This document shows positions 50,405-58,875 of a DNA stretch of 64,000 nt, one piece after another. The notes beneath the pieces are model-generated. The model made no database searches. It had not been told where the DNA came from and was given only the letters and a program-made list of their open reading frames with translations. A program made the translations under genes and the position numbers. Position 1 is the first letter of the stretch. Every line of letters starts with the position of its first letter. This stretch comes from Phycisphaerae bacterium (GTDB taxonomy: Bacteria; Planctomycetota; Phycisphaerae; FEN-1346; JAACEH01), in contig JAAYDY010000019.1 of assembly GCA_012729015.1 (NCBI GenBank), forward strand, positions 1-64,000, read 5' to 3'.

Positions 50405-51466
50405 GTGTCCCTCTCCCATCGGCTTGTCGCGAGTCTGCCGCCGATCCTGTCGGACGCGACCGCCGAGGGCGGGTGGTGGGCCCGCAACTGGATCTGGCTG
50501 GCCCTGGGCACCGTCGTTCTCCTGCTGTCGATTGCCTTCTCAGTGTTCGCGCGTTACCTGCGAATCAGCCTGCGGCTGTTCATGGATACGAAGATGCCGA
50601 TGACGGCCGGCCTGGGCACGGGCCGCCGGATCGAGGCCGAGCCGCATTCCTTTCCGAGTCTCGACGGCACGGGCCTGGTCGGAGCTTTCATCGAGCCTCC
50701 GGCGGACGTGCCGGTGCGCGGCATCGTGGTGTTTGCGCCGGAGTTCAACGGCGACCGTCACAGCGCGATGAACTACACGCGCGGCCTGCCGGAGCTGGGC
50801 TTCAGGGTCTTCTCGTTCGATTTCCGCGGGCACGGCGAGAGCTCCAATGAGCCGTCGTACCGTCCGACGCACTGGGTGACGGAGCACGAGGTGGGCGACC
50901 TGCTCGGGGCGCTGGCCTACGTGGGTTCGCTGCCGGAGAGCCGCGGGCTGCCGATTGTGCTGATGGGCGTCAGCCGCGGCGCGTGTGCGTCGGTGCTGGC
51001 GACCGTTCAGGCCCCGCACGTGTCGGCGCTGATTCTCGACGGCGTGTTCAGCACGGACCTGATGGTCGAGTCGATGATGAAGCGGTGGGCGGCGATCTTC
51101 GCGTCGATTCACCTGGCTCGTCCGAGCCACCCTCCCGAGGTGTTCGCGATTCTTCGCGTGATGACCGTGCTGTACGCCGAACTGAAGATGCGTGTTCGTT
51201 TTCCGCTGGTTCGCAAGGCGCTGACGCGGCTGGACGACGTGCCGATGCTGTTCATCTGGGGCGCCACCGACGCCTACGTCGAGCCGCACCAGAGGATCAA
51301 GGTCTATCGCGCGAAGTCGGGCGTCAAGCAGATGTGGGAAGTGCCGGGCGCGAAGCACAACCAGGGGGTCGTGGCCGATCCGCAGGGGTACTGCGAGCGT
51401 ATTGCGGCGTTTCTCCAGTCGCGGGTTCTGGGCGACGGCCGGGAGGGCAGCGACCGTGGCCCGTGA
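50405..51466 (+). CDS. Membrane-anchored alpha/beta hydrolase
   Basis: A 353-aa protein. A single N-terminal helix (about residues 28-50, WIWLALGTVVLLLSIAFSVF) is followed by an alpha/beta-hydrolase fold. The triad is Ser190 in VLMGVSRGAC, Asp289 in WGATDAYVEP and His318 in GAKHNQG; FDFRGHGESS is the usual early loop. Start is a GTG with AAAGGAGG 5 nt upstream, and its 3' end overlaps the GH3 gene by 11 bp, so translation is likely coupled. Role in the cluster may be thioester release (a type II thioesterase) or ester cleavage at the membrane; not provable from sequence. Confidence 0.88.
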   Translation: MSLSHRLVASLPPILSDATAEGGWWARNWIWLALGTVVLLLSIAFSVFARYLRISLRLFMDTKMPMTAGLGTGRRIEAEPHSFPSLDGTGLVGAFIEPPADVPVRGIVVFAPEFNGDRHSAMNYTRGLPELGFRVFSFDFRGHGESSNEPSYRPTHWVTEHEVGDLLGALAYVGSLPESRGLPIVLMGVSRGACASVLATVQAPHVSALILDGVFSTDLMVESMMKRWAAIFASIHLARPSHPPEVFAILRVMTVLYAELKMRVRFPLVRKALTRLDDVPMLFIWGATDAYVEPHQRIKVYRAKSGVKQMWEVPGAKHNQGVVADPQGYCERIAAFLQSRVLGDGREGSDRGP

Positions 51467-53150
51467 CGAGCCGCCACTGTTGAGACGGCTAGCGGCGCGG
51501 CTGGTGGGGTGGGAGGCGCTGCGTCTGCGGCGAGCGTTTCTTCGGAACCTGCGTCGCTCGTCCGACGTGCAGCGCAGGACGCTCCTGGGAATGCTGCGAG
51601 CCCACGCCGGAAGCGATTTCGGGCGCCGTCACGGTTTCGCCTCGATGAAGACCGTGGACGATTTCCGCCGCGGCATGCCCATCACCACCTACGACGACGT
51701 GGCTCCCTACGTCGAGCGAGTCCGCCAGGGCGAGACGACGGCGCTGTTCGGCCGGGGCACATGCGTTCTGATGTTCGCCATGACCTCGGGCACCACCCAC
51801 CGTCCGAAGTACATTCCCGTGCCGAGGCAGTTCCTGAAGGCCTACCGTCGCGGCTGGATGGTCTGGGGCATCAACGCCTTCGCCGACCATGCCGGCGCCT
51901 GGCAGAGCCGCATCCTGCAACTGGTGTCGGCCATGGACGACGAGCGGGCTCCGTGCGGCCTGCCGTGCGGGGCGATGTCGGGCCTGACGGCGCAGGCGCA
52001 GCGTCGTGGCGCCCGCGGCCTCTACGTGCTGCCCTCCTGCTGCGCGGCCATCAAGGACACGGCGGCAAAGCATTACGTTGCCCTGCGTCTGGCGTTGGAG
52101 CACCGGTCACTGATCATTCTGTCGGCGAACCCGAGCACGTTGCTGGCCCTGGCCCGCACGATGGACGAACGCAAGGACGAATTGCTGCGCGACCTGGCCG
52201 ACGGCACCCTGTCGTCGCAGATTGCCGTGGCCGGCGAGGTGCGGGATCGGTTGGCGGCGCGGCTGACGGCGATGCCGGATCGCGCGGGCGAGCTGTCGCG
52301 TCTTGCCGAGCGGGCGGGTCGGCTGCTTCCGAAGGACGCCTGGCGGCTGCCGGTGCTGGGGTGCTGGAAGGGCGGCACGCTGACGCTGTATCTGCGGCAG
52401 TTTGCGCGGTATTTCGGCGACGCAGCCGTGCGCGACATCGGCCTGATCGCCAGCGAGGGGCGGATGACGTTGCCGCTGACGGACGAGGGATCCGCGGGCC
52501 CACTCGACATCGGTGCGATGTTCTTTGAGTTCCTTCCGGCCGTGGACGGGCAACCGGCGGGGAGCGACGCGCTCTTGCCGCACGAGCTTCAGGTCGGCGG
52601 CGAGTACTTTCTGCTGCTGACGAACGCGGCGGGCCTGTACCGTTACCACATCGGCGACGTGGTGCGCGTGACGGGGATGATCGAAGGGACGCCGCTGGTC
52701 GAGTTCCTGAGCAAGGGGGCCCATTACGCAAGCCTGACCGGCGAGAAGCTGTCGGAGCATCAGGTGGTGGCGTCGGTAAATGCGGCCCTTGCCGAGACGG
52801 GCACGGAGCTGTCGTCGTACTGCCTGGCGGCGACGTGGGCCGAACCGTCGCCGTACTACTCGCTGATTGTCGAACAGTCGGTGGCGGCGGACCGTCAGAG
52901 GCTGGAGCGGCTGGTGGCGGCTGTGGACCGGCGTCTGCGGCAGGACAACATCGAGTACGACGCCAAGCGGGCAAGTCAGCGTCTGGGGCCGATTCGGGCC
53001 AAAGTCGTGGCCGACGGCGCCTGGTTGCGGTACGATATGGAGACCATCGCCGAGCGGCGACGCGGCCTGGAACAGTACAAGCACAAGTTCCTGGTCGGCG
53101 ACGTGGAGTTCGAGCGGCGTTTTGCCCCCGTGCCGCCGGTTCAACCGTGA
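51456..53150 (+). CDS. GH3-family acyl-adenylate-forming enzyme
   Basis: A 564-aa protein of the GH3 auxin-responsive-promoter family, named after plant enzymes that adenylate a carboxylate and join it to an amine. GTG start overlapping the previous gene, GGGAGG 10 nt upstream. The ATP-binding block MTSGTT (109-114) with RPKYIPV, the GLYRYHIGDVVRVTG loop and KLSEHQVVASVNAAL are family landmarks. In bacteria these are poorly studied, but adenylation of an acyl or aromatic acid is the expected chemistry. In this cluster it could activate a starter acid or conjugate the finished chain to an amine. Good family call, substrate unknown. Confidence 0.85.
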   Translation: MARDEPPLLRRLAARLVGWEALRLRRAFLRNLRRSSDVQRRTLLGMLRAHAGSDFGRRHGFASMKTVDDFRRGMPITTYDDVAPYVERVRQGETTALFGRGTCVLMFAMTSGTTHRPKYIPVPRQFLKAYRRGWMVWGINAFADHAGAWQSRILQLVSAMDDERAPCGLPCGAMSGLTAQAQRRGARGLYVLPSCCAAIKDTAAKHYVALRLALEHRSLIILSANPSTLLALARTMDERKDELLRDLADGTLSSQIAVAGEVRDRLAARLTAMPDRAGELSRLAERAGRLLPKDAWRLPVLGCWKGGTLTLYLRQFARYFGDAAVRDIGLIASEGRMTLPLTDEGSAGPLDIGAMFFEFLPAVDGQPAGSDALLPHELQVGGEYFLLLTNAAGLYRYHIGDVVRVTGMIEGTPLVEFLSKGAHYASLTGEKLSEHQVVASVNAALAETGTELSSYCLAATWAEPSPYYSLIVEQSVAADRQRLERLVAAVDRRLRQDNIEYDAKRASQRLGPIRAKVVADGAWLRYDMETIAERRRGLEQYKHKFLVGDVEFERRFAPVPPVQP

Positions 53151-53249
53151 GGATGGCGTCGGGCCTGCGGCGTCGCGCGGCACGCAGGGCAGGTCGGTGT
53201 CCGGGACGTCGGTCCGGTCGCCGGCGCGACGACGAAAGGACTGTGTGAC

Positions 53250-54041
53250 GTGCATCTGAAAGTGATCGCCTGCGAAATCGCGGCCCGCGAGATCTACCAC
53301 TGCGCGGCCCAGAGCCTCAACACGGTGAGCATCGACCTGCTCACGCAGGGGCTGCACGACAACAGCGACGTGATGCGGCAGACGTTGCAGGGGCGGCTTG
53401 ACGGGCTTGACGCGTCGAAGTTCGACGCCGTGTTGCTTGGCTACGGGCTGTGCAACAACGGGATCGTGGGGCTTCGCGCGCCGGCGGTGGAGATGGTGGT
53501 GCCGCGGGCGCACGACTGCATCACGTTTCTGCTGGGCAGCAAGGAGCGTTACGCCAGCGAGTTCGACAATCGGCCGGGCACGTACTACTTCAGCAGCGGG
53601 TGGCTGGAGTACCCGGATCGCAAGGGCGACAAGCCCGAGTTGATGCACAACAGCGGCCTGGGCGGCAGCTACGCCAAGTACCGCGATTACCAGAAGCTGG
53701 TGGAGCAGTACGGCGAGGACAACGCAAAGTACCTGATGGATTTCATGAGCCAGTGGCAGGAGCACTACACGCACGGGGCGCTGATCGACTTCGATTTCGT
53801 GCGGCACCTGGGGCTGGACCGTCGCGTGCAGGACATCTGCATGGAGAAGGGCTGGGAGTTTCTTCGTCTTCAGGGCAAGCTGGACCTGCTCCAGGACTGG
53901 CTGGACGGCCGGTGGGACGACGAGCAGTTTCTTCGCGTGCCTCCTGGGCACGTGATCGAGGCCGACTACCGTGGCGGCATCGTCAAGGCTGTGGCGCCCG
54001 GCGTCTCGGCGAACGGAGCGGACCATGAGCGAAGTGCTTGA
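53250..54041 (+). CDS. DUF1638 protein
   Basis: A 263-aa soluble protein of DUF1638: KVIACEIAAREIYHCAA at the start, then LLGYGLCNNGIVGLRAP and VVPRAHDCITFLLGSKERY. GTG start with AAAGGA 9 nt upstream. DUF1638 genes often lie near corrinoid or methyl-transfer genes, and here a methyltransferase gene follows with a 17-bp overlap. The His/Cys-containing loop after VVPRA might bind metal, but no activity is established for the family. Likely co-translated with the methyltransferase. Confidence 0.85.
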   Translation: MHLKVIACEIAAREIYHCAAQSLNTVSIDLLTQGLHDNSDVMRQTLQGRLDGLDASKFDAVLLGYGLCNNGIVGLRAPAVEMVVPRAHDCITFLLGSKERYASEFDNRPGTYYFSSGWLEYPDRKGDKPELMHNSGLGGSYAKYRDYQKLVEQYGEDNAKYLMDFMSQWQEHYTHGALIDFDFVRHLGLDRRVQDICMEKGWEFLRLQGKLDLLQDWLDGRWDDEQFLRVPPGHVIEADYRGGIVKAVAPGVSANGADHERSA

Positions 54042-55080
54042 TCTGCTGCGCATCCTCGGGCTGTCGAACGCCCTTCGGATGAAGAGCCGCTACGACGAGG
54101 CGCTGCCGCACCTTCGCGGCTACGCGACGACGACGGTGCTGTGGTCGCTGCTGGAGTGCGGCCTTGGGGGCCGTCTGCTTGCCGCGGGGGACGCCGGGGT
54201 GGACGTGGACGGCTTCGTGCGCGAGCAGGGGCTGGACGCGCACGTGATGCGTTCGATGCTGAGCTACCTGGACGGCATTTCGGTGGTGCGGGTGGAGGGG
54301 GGGCAGGTGCGGCTGCTGCCGTCGGGGCGGCACCTGATCGGCGACACGCGCGGCCTGTTCGAGCTGGCCTACGCGTACGAACCGCTCTTTACGAATCTGT
54401 CGGACCTGCTGCACGGCCGCAAGCAGTTCGCCCGTGGCGACGTGGCCCGGCGTATCGAGTACGTCGGTCGCGGCAGCGGGATGCTGTGTCGCGACCTGCC
54501 GTACCCGGTGATGGCCGACATCATCGCGCGGCACGGCTGCCGACGGGTGCTGGACCTGGGGTGCGGCGACCTGGCGCTGGTGACGTTCCTGTGCGAGCGG
54601 ATGTCGGACCTGACGGCGGTGGGCGTGGACCTGGACGCCGACATGATCGCCTACTGCCGGCGGACGCTGGCCGAGAGCCCGTTTGCGTCGCGGATCGAAG
54701 TGGCCACGGGCGACCTGCGACATCTGGACGACCTGATCGCCTCGGGGCGGCTGGCGGGCGTGGATTGCGTGACGGCGGTGGACACGTTCCACGAGTACCT
54801 GTGGACCGGGACGGACGAGATTCTGGCGGCGCTGAAGAAGCTGCGAAGCCAGTTTCCGAAGGTGCTGTTCGTGATCGGCGAGTTCTGCAATCAGCCGCAC
54901 GAGTCGCTGCGTCGCAGGCCGACGGCGTTCCTGGAGCACCACCTGTTCCACGACCTGACGAACCAGAAGATCGGCGAGGCGGAGCTGTGGCGTCGGCTGT
55001 TCCGGGAGGCGGGGTTCCAGATCGTCGAAGAGCGGATCTTCAACCTGGTGGGGCACGGTTACTTCGCGCTGAGACCGTAG
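54025..55080 (+). CDS. SAM-dependent methyltransferase, O-methyltransferase-like
   Basis: A 351-aa protein in two parts. Residues 1-110 are helical with a winged-helix look (TTTVLWSLLECGLGGRLLAA; LLPSGRHLIGD), like the dimerisation domain of plant/CrtF-type O-methyltransferases. Residues about 150-350 form the SAM domain, with motif I VLDLGCGDLA (175-184) and AVGVDLDADMI. CGGAG lies 6 nt before the ATG; it overlaps the DUF1638 gene by 17 bp. O-methyltransferases of this kind tailor polyketides and aromatic products, which fits the cluster. The acceptor is unknown. N-terminal KSRYDEAL sits where a substrate lid would be. Confidence 0.85.
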   Translation: MSEVLDLLRILGLSNALRMKSRYDEALPHLRGYATTTVLWSLLECGLGGRLLAAGDAGVDVDGFVREQGLDAHVMRSMLSYLDGISVVRVEGGQVRLLPSGRHLIGDTRGLFELAYAYEPLFTNLSDLLHGRKQFARGDVARRIEYVGRGSGMLCRDLPYPVMADIIARHGCRRVLDLGCGDLALVTFLCERMSDLTAVGVDLDADMIAYCRRTLAESPFASRIEVATGDLRHLDDLIASGRLAGVDCVTAVDTFHEYLWTGTDEILAALKKLRSQFPKVLFVIGEFCNQPHESLRRRPTAFLEHHLFHDLTNQKIGEAELWRRLFREAGFQIVEERIFNLVGHGYFALRP

Positions 55081-55136
55081 GAAGGGCCTCCGGCCGCGTC
55101 GCACGCCGCCGCAGGACGACAGGAACAACTCGACCG

Positions 55137-56234
55137 ATGAGCCACGTGACCGTCTATCCTTGTGCCTCGTACGAGGGCGTGCCGGCGGAGGTCGAGCGGG
55201 CGTTTGCCGCCTACGCGCCGCCAATGGACGGCAAGCGCGTCGTCCTGAAAGTGAATCTGCTGGGTCCGTGCCGGCCGGAAGAGCACGTGACGACGCATCC
55301 GAGTCTGGTTTCGGCCGCGGTGGCGGCGTGCCGCCGTCGCGGCGCGGCCGAGATCGTCGTCGGCGACAACCCTGGCATGAGCAGCTACGGCTCGACCGAC
55401 CACGTGGCCCGGATGACCGGGACCATCGAGGCGGCGGCCGGATGCTACCGCAACATCGCCGAGGCGCCGCGGATGGTGGAGGTGCCGACGCCGGGGGTGG
55501 GGCGGGTACCGGTGTCGCGCGCGGTGCTGGAGGCGGACGTGGTGATCGGCCTGGCCAAGATGAAGACCCACGTGGCCACGGGCATCACCGGGGCGGTCAA
55601 GAACACGTTCGGCTACGTGGTAGGCGCCGCCAAGACGCAGCTTCACGCGGCGTGTCCGGGCAAGGAGGCGTTCGCCCGGGCGGTGCTCGACGTGTACGCC
55701 CTGCGTCCGCCGGATTTCTCGATCGTCGATGCCGTCTACGCGATGGAGGGGCAGGGGCCCTCGGGCGGCCAGCCGCGGTTCGTGGGGCGACTGCTGGCCT
55801 CGGCCGACAACGTGGCGCTGGACGCCGTCATGGCCCGCATGATGGGGTTTCGCCCGGAGCAGATTCCGTACCTTGTGGCGGCGGCCGAGCGCGGTCTCGG
55901 CGAGATCGGCGACGACCGGATCCATGTCGAGGGGCCGACGGACCCGATCCCCGGGTTCCGGCGGCCGAAGTACGGCCAGAGCATGGGCACCTGGGGCGCG
56001 CGGCTCGTGAGCCGCATCTACGTCACGCAGCCGCAAGCCGATACCGACATCTGCATCAAGTGCGGGGCGTGCGCGCGGCAATGCCCGGTGGAGGCGATCC
56101 GGATGGACCCGTACCCGGTGATCGACGCGGCCCGATGCATTTCGTGCTTCTGCTGCCACGAGTTCTGCAAGCCGAAGGCCATGAGGCTGGCGCCGCGGAT
56201 ACGCATCATGAAGTTCCTCCGTGGGCGGAAGTAG
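55137..56234 (+). CDS. DUF362 protein with two [4Fe-4S] ferredoxin motifs
   Basis: A 365-aa protein. The N-terminal ~290 residues are DUF362 (LKVNLLGPC; GLAKMKTHVATGITGAVKNT). The C-terminus has two ferredoxin clusters: Cys306, 309, 312 and 316 in CIKCGACARQC, and Cys334, 337, 340 and 344 in CISCFCCHEFC, suited to two [4Fe-4S] centres. DUF362 proteins are found near electron-transfer and cofactor genes. In this cluster it could supply electrons to an as yet unseen reductase or act in redox tailoring. The ribosome site is weak; start chosen at the first ATG after the previous gene. Confidence 0.88.
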   Translation: MSHVTVYPCASYEGVPAEVERAFAAYAPPMDGKRVVLKVNLLGPCRPEEHVTTHPSLVSAAVAACRRRGAAEIVVGDNPGMSSYGSTDHVARMTGTIEAAAGCYRNIAEAPRMVEVPTPGVGRVPVSRAVLEADVVIGLAKMKTHVATGITGAVKNTFGYVVGAAKTQLHAACPGKEAFARAVLDVYALRPPDFSIVDAVYAMEGQGPSGGQPRFVGRLLASADNVALDAVMARMMGFRPEQIPYLVAAAERGLGEIGDDRIHVEGPTDPIPGFRRPKYGQSMGTWGARLVSRIYVTQPQADTDICIKCGACARQCPVEAIRMDPYPVIDAARCISCFCCHEFCKPKAMRLAPRIRIMKFLRGRK

Positions 56235-56316
56235 AATGGGTGGCGGACGAAGCAGACGACGCTGAATGCCAGGGGGCGGCGCGGCTGCCGGAATCGCGTT
56301 CGCTGAGGGAGATGCG

Positions 56317-57237
56317 ATGATGAGAACGGCCTCTGCTATGGCCAGTCTGTTGGCCGCATGGACCCTGGTCGCGGTTGGAGGGTGCCGGCACGGGGAGGAT
56401 GCGTCGGTCGCTTCGTCGCCTCTCCTGGAGCCGCGGACGGAGGCGGCCAGGCCGCCGGCGATCGGGGAGATGATCCGCCTGGACGACGGACAGGACGAAT
56501 CCCTCGGCGCCGCAGAGCCCTTCGATGGCGCGGAGTTTGTGCGCCGGTTGCAGAAGGCCGTTGCGGCGGGACCGGCGTCCGACGGCAAGGGACATGAACT
56601 GGCGCGGCTTGCGGTCGATGCGGCCGCGGCGCTGAATGTTTACTCGGCCCGCTTCGAGAAACAGGAGTGCATCGGGGCGGTTCTGAGGCCCGTCGAGCAG
56701 ATGGAGGTCTGGGTCCGCGAGACGCCCCGGGCTGTGCGCCTCCGGTGGGTCGGGGCGGTGGATCGGGGCAAGGACGTGCTGTATGTCGAGGGCGAGAACG
56801 GCGACCGGCTGCGAGTCTATGCCGGGCACCTGTTCCTGAAGCTGCGGCTCGACCTTGAGCCGACGAGCGATGCGGCGAGGAAAGACAACCGCCACCCCAT
56901 TACGCGCATGGGGCTGGCCACGCTGGCGTCGGGATTGCTTCTGAATGTGGGCGAATCCGTTGCGGCCGCTGCCGAGGAGTTTCACCTGTTGGGCCGGGCG
57001 GCGCTGGACGGGCAAACGGTGGACGTTGTCGGGCGAACGGCGGCTGCCGACGCGCCGGACCTGCCGTCCGACCTGCTGATCTACTGCCTGGATGCCCGGA
57101 CGCACCTTCCCGCCTTGGCCGCACGGTACGACGACGGCGGCAACCTGCTGGAACGTTATCGTTACAGTGCGGTGACGCCGCTGGCGACGGCACCCGACCG
57201 GGTATTCGACTTCGCCTCCCTGGGCCGCAAGTTGTGA
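56317..57237 (+). CDS. DUF1571 lipoprotein
   Basis: A 306-aa lipoprotein. The signal peptide ends in the lipobox VGGC (cysteine near residue 23). A Ser/Pro/Glu-rich linker leads to a DUF1571 domain: LNVYSARFEKQECIGAVLRP, EVWVRETPRAVRLRWVG and VLYVEGENGDRLRVY are typical. DUF1571 is found mainly in planctomycetes and has a LolA/LppX-like feel, but that is an impression, not a computed match. Start chosen at the ATG after GAGGGAG. It follows the lipid cluster by 82 bp and may be part of the same transcript. A possible role is lipid or product handling in the periplasm. Confidence 0.8.
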   Translation: MMRTASAMASLLAAWTLVAVGGCRHGEDASVASSPLLEPRTEAARPPAIGEMIRLDDGQDESLGAAEPFDGAEFVRRLQKAVAAGPASDGKGHELARLAVDAAAALNVYSARFEKQECIGAVLRPVEQMEVWVRETPRAVRLRWVGAVDRGKDVLYVEGENGDRLRVYAGHLFLKLRLDLEPTSDAARKDNRHPITRMGLATLASGLLLNVGESVAAAAEEFHLLGRAALDGQTVDVVGRTAAADAPDLPSDLLIYCLDARTHLPALAARYDDGGNLLERYRYSAVTPLATAPDRVFDFASLGRKL

Positions 57238-57776
57238 AGTGCGGCGGGACCGCACCGAGAGACCCTCGCCGCCCCCTGTGGCGAGCACAGCGAAAGGTTT
57301 GCCACGTTCGACCCTCACCGCCCCTCGCCTATGCTCGGGGCACCTCTCCCTGCACGCAGGGCGAGGGGTGGAGGAGTGTGCTTGGCACACGGCGGGTTGA
57401 CGGACCGCGTGGCTGCGGAGCAGCCACCCTACGAGCTTCCCTGGGAGGGGGTTGGTGAGGGCTCTCCCGGAATGCCGGACGGACCGATTATTTGTCGCCG
57501 GGGGCCACACTGCGCGGCTGAACCGTCGTAACATGAGTTAGTGCAGTGGTTTGCATTTCCATCCGATGTGCGAAAAAAGTCCGTTTTCCCCCGAACTTCC
57601 CGGCCGTGTTTGCGTATTTGAAGGTGCCTGAGAGCAGCTTGCGGCAATGGGGCTGCCCGGGGCGGGCTTAGTCCCGCGTGTTGTGGCACGGCGATGACGT
57701 GCGGGGGCAGCGAACGATCGGGCCGCCGGAGTAGTGCGGCCTGCCGGCAGACCAGTCAGGATAAGGGAGTCTGACC
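57238..57776. other. Intergenic region with repeat element
   Basis: About 540 bp. The first half is the inverted-repeat element at 57307-57465. The second half is locally AT-richer around 57560-57600 and should hold the promoter of the vWA/Exb operon, whose first ribosome site (AAGGGAG) is clear. No other gene is seen. Confidence 0.5.
57307..57465. repeat. CTCACCGCCC inverted-repeat element
   Basis: About 160 bp with inverted ends (ACCCTCACC at the left; GGTGAGGGCT at the right) and an inner hairpin GTGGCTGC / GCAGCCAC. The left half matches 14837-14885. It has the form of a miniature inverted-repeat element, with no ORF of its own. Confidence 0.65.
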
Positions 57777-58850
57777 ATGGCGCTACGATTCAGATGTGAG
57801 CATTGCGGCAAGCGGCTCCAGGTGGACCAGGAGCCCGGGGTAAGCGTGATGTGCCCGTATTGCCGCAACACGGTGGTGGTTCCGGCCGACGCGCAGCAGT
57901 TCTCGGCGGACCAGGCGGCCCAGCAGGAGGTCCAGGAGCCCGTCGAGGAGACCTCGGGGGACAAATTCGTCGCGTTCGTGGCCACGTATCTGCCCAGTTG
58001 GGGCACGAGCGTGGTGCTGCACGTGGCGCTGATCCTGGTGTCGCTGGCCACGTGGTCGGCGTTCCAGGCGCCGCAAAAGGTCGAGTACGAGACGCAGGCG
58101 ATTACCAAAGAGGTCAAGAAGTTCATCGCGCCGCGTCGCGACCTGGAGAAGAGCCGCACGATCCGCAAGGCTCACAGCGAGAAGACGTCGTCGTTCGTGT
58201 TCAAGATGACGAACAACCCGATTCCGGACGTGTCGGACAACCGGCTGAATCCGGTCGAGGTGATCGGCGTGGGCGGCGGCGGCTTCCAGACGGGCGGCAT
58301 CGCCGGGTTCGGGACGGGTCGCGGGGTCGGCGGCGACGCGGGCTTCTTCGGCGTCGGGGGCGTGGCGTCGAAGATCGTGTTCGTCGTGGACCGCAGCGGG
58401 TCGATGACCGACAGCATCATGTACGTCAAGCACGAGCTGAAGCGGTCGGTGGGCGTGTTGAAGCCGAATCAGTCGTTCTTCGTGATCTTCTACTCGAGCG
58501 GCCCGCCGAAGATGATGCCTGTGCGTCAGTTGCTGCCGGCCACGGAGGCCAACAAGCAGGCGGCGTACGAGTTCATCGACAACATCGTGCCGATCGGCCA
58601 GACCGACCCGAAGGAGGCTCTGACCGAGGCGTTCAAGCTGGGACCGGAGCTGATCTACCTGTTGACCGACGGCGAGTTCGACAGGGAAATCGTCGGGCAC
58701 ATCGAGAAGATGAACCGCGGCAAGCAGGTGACCGTCAACACGATCTGCTTCATCTACTCCAACGGCGAACCGATGCTGATGGAGATTGCGAACAAGAACA
58801 ACGGGACGTACAAGTACGTGGGCGAGGACGACCTGAACTCGCTGGAATAG
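57777..58850 (+). CDS. Zinc-ribbon, membrane-anchored vWA-domain protein
   Basis: A 357-aa protein, first gene of an Exb-type operon. An N-terminal zinc ribbon has Cys7, Cys10, Cys26 and Cys29. A single helix lies at about 76-95 (TSVVLHVALILVSLATWSAF). A Gly-rich linker (about 160-197) follows, then a vWA domain from about 200 with an intact MIDAS: Asp205, Ser207 and Ser209 in VVDRSGSMTDS. AAGGGAG is 8 nt before the ATG. vWA domains bind proteins through a metal, so it may couple to a partner in the envelope. The zinc ribbon is cytoplasmic by topology. It is followed by ExbB/ExbD-type genes, suggesting a proton-driven envelope device. Confidence 0.82.
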   Translation: MALRFRCEHCGKRLQVDQEPGVSVMCPYCRNTVVVPADAQQFSADQAAQQEVQEPVEETSGDKFVAFVATYLPSWGTSVVLHVALILVSLATWSAFQAPQKVEYETQAITKEVKKFIAPRRDLEKSRTIRKAHSEKTSSFVFKMTNNPIPDVSDNRLNPVEVIGVGGGGFQTGGIAGFGTGRGVGGDAGFFGVGGVASKIVFVVDRSGSMTDSIMYVKHELKRSVGVLKPNQSFFVIFYSSGPPKMMPVRQLLPATEANKQAAYEFIDNIVPIGQTDPKEALTEAFKLGPELIYLLTDGEFDREIVGHIEKMNRGKQVTVNTICFIYSNGEPMLMEIANKNNGTYKYVGEDDLNSLE

Positions 58851-58875
58851 GCCCGTGGTGACCCTGGAACAAGCC

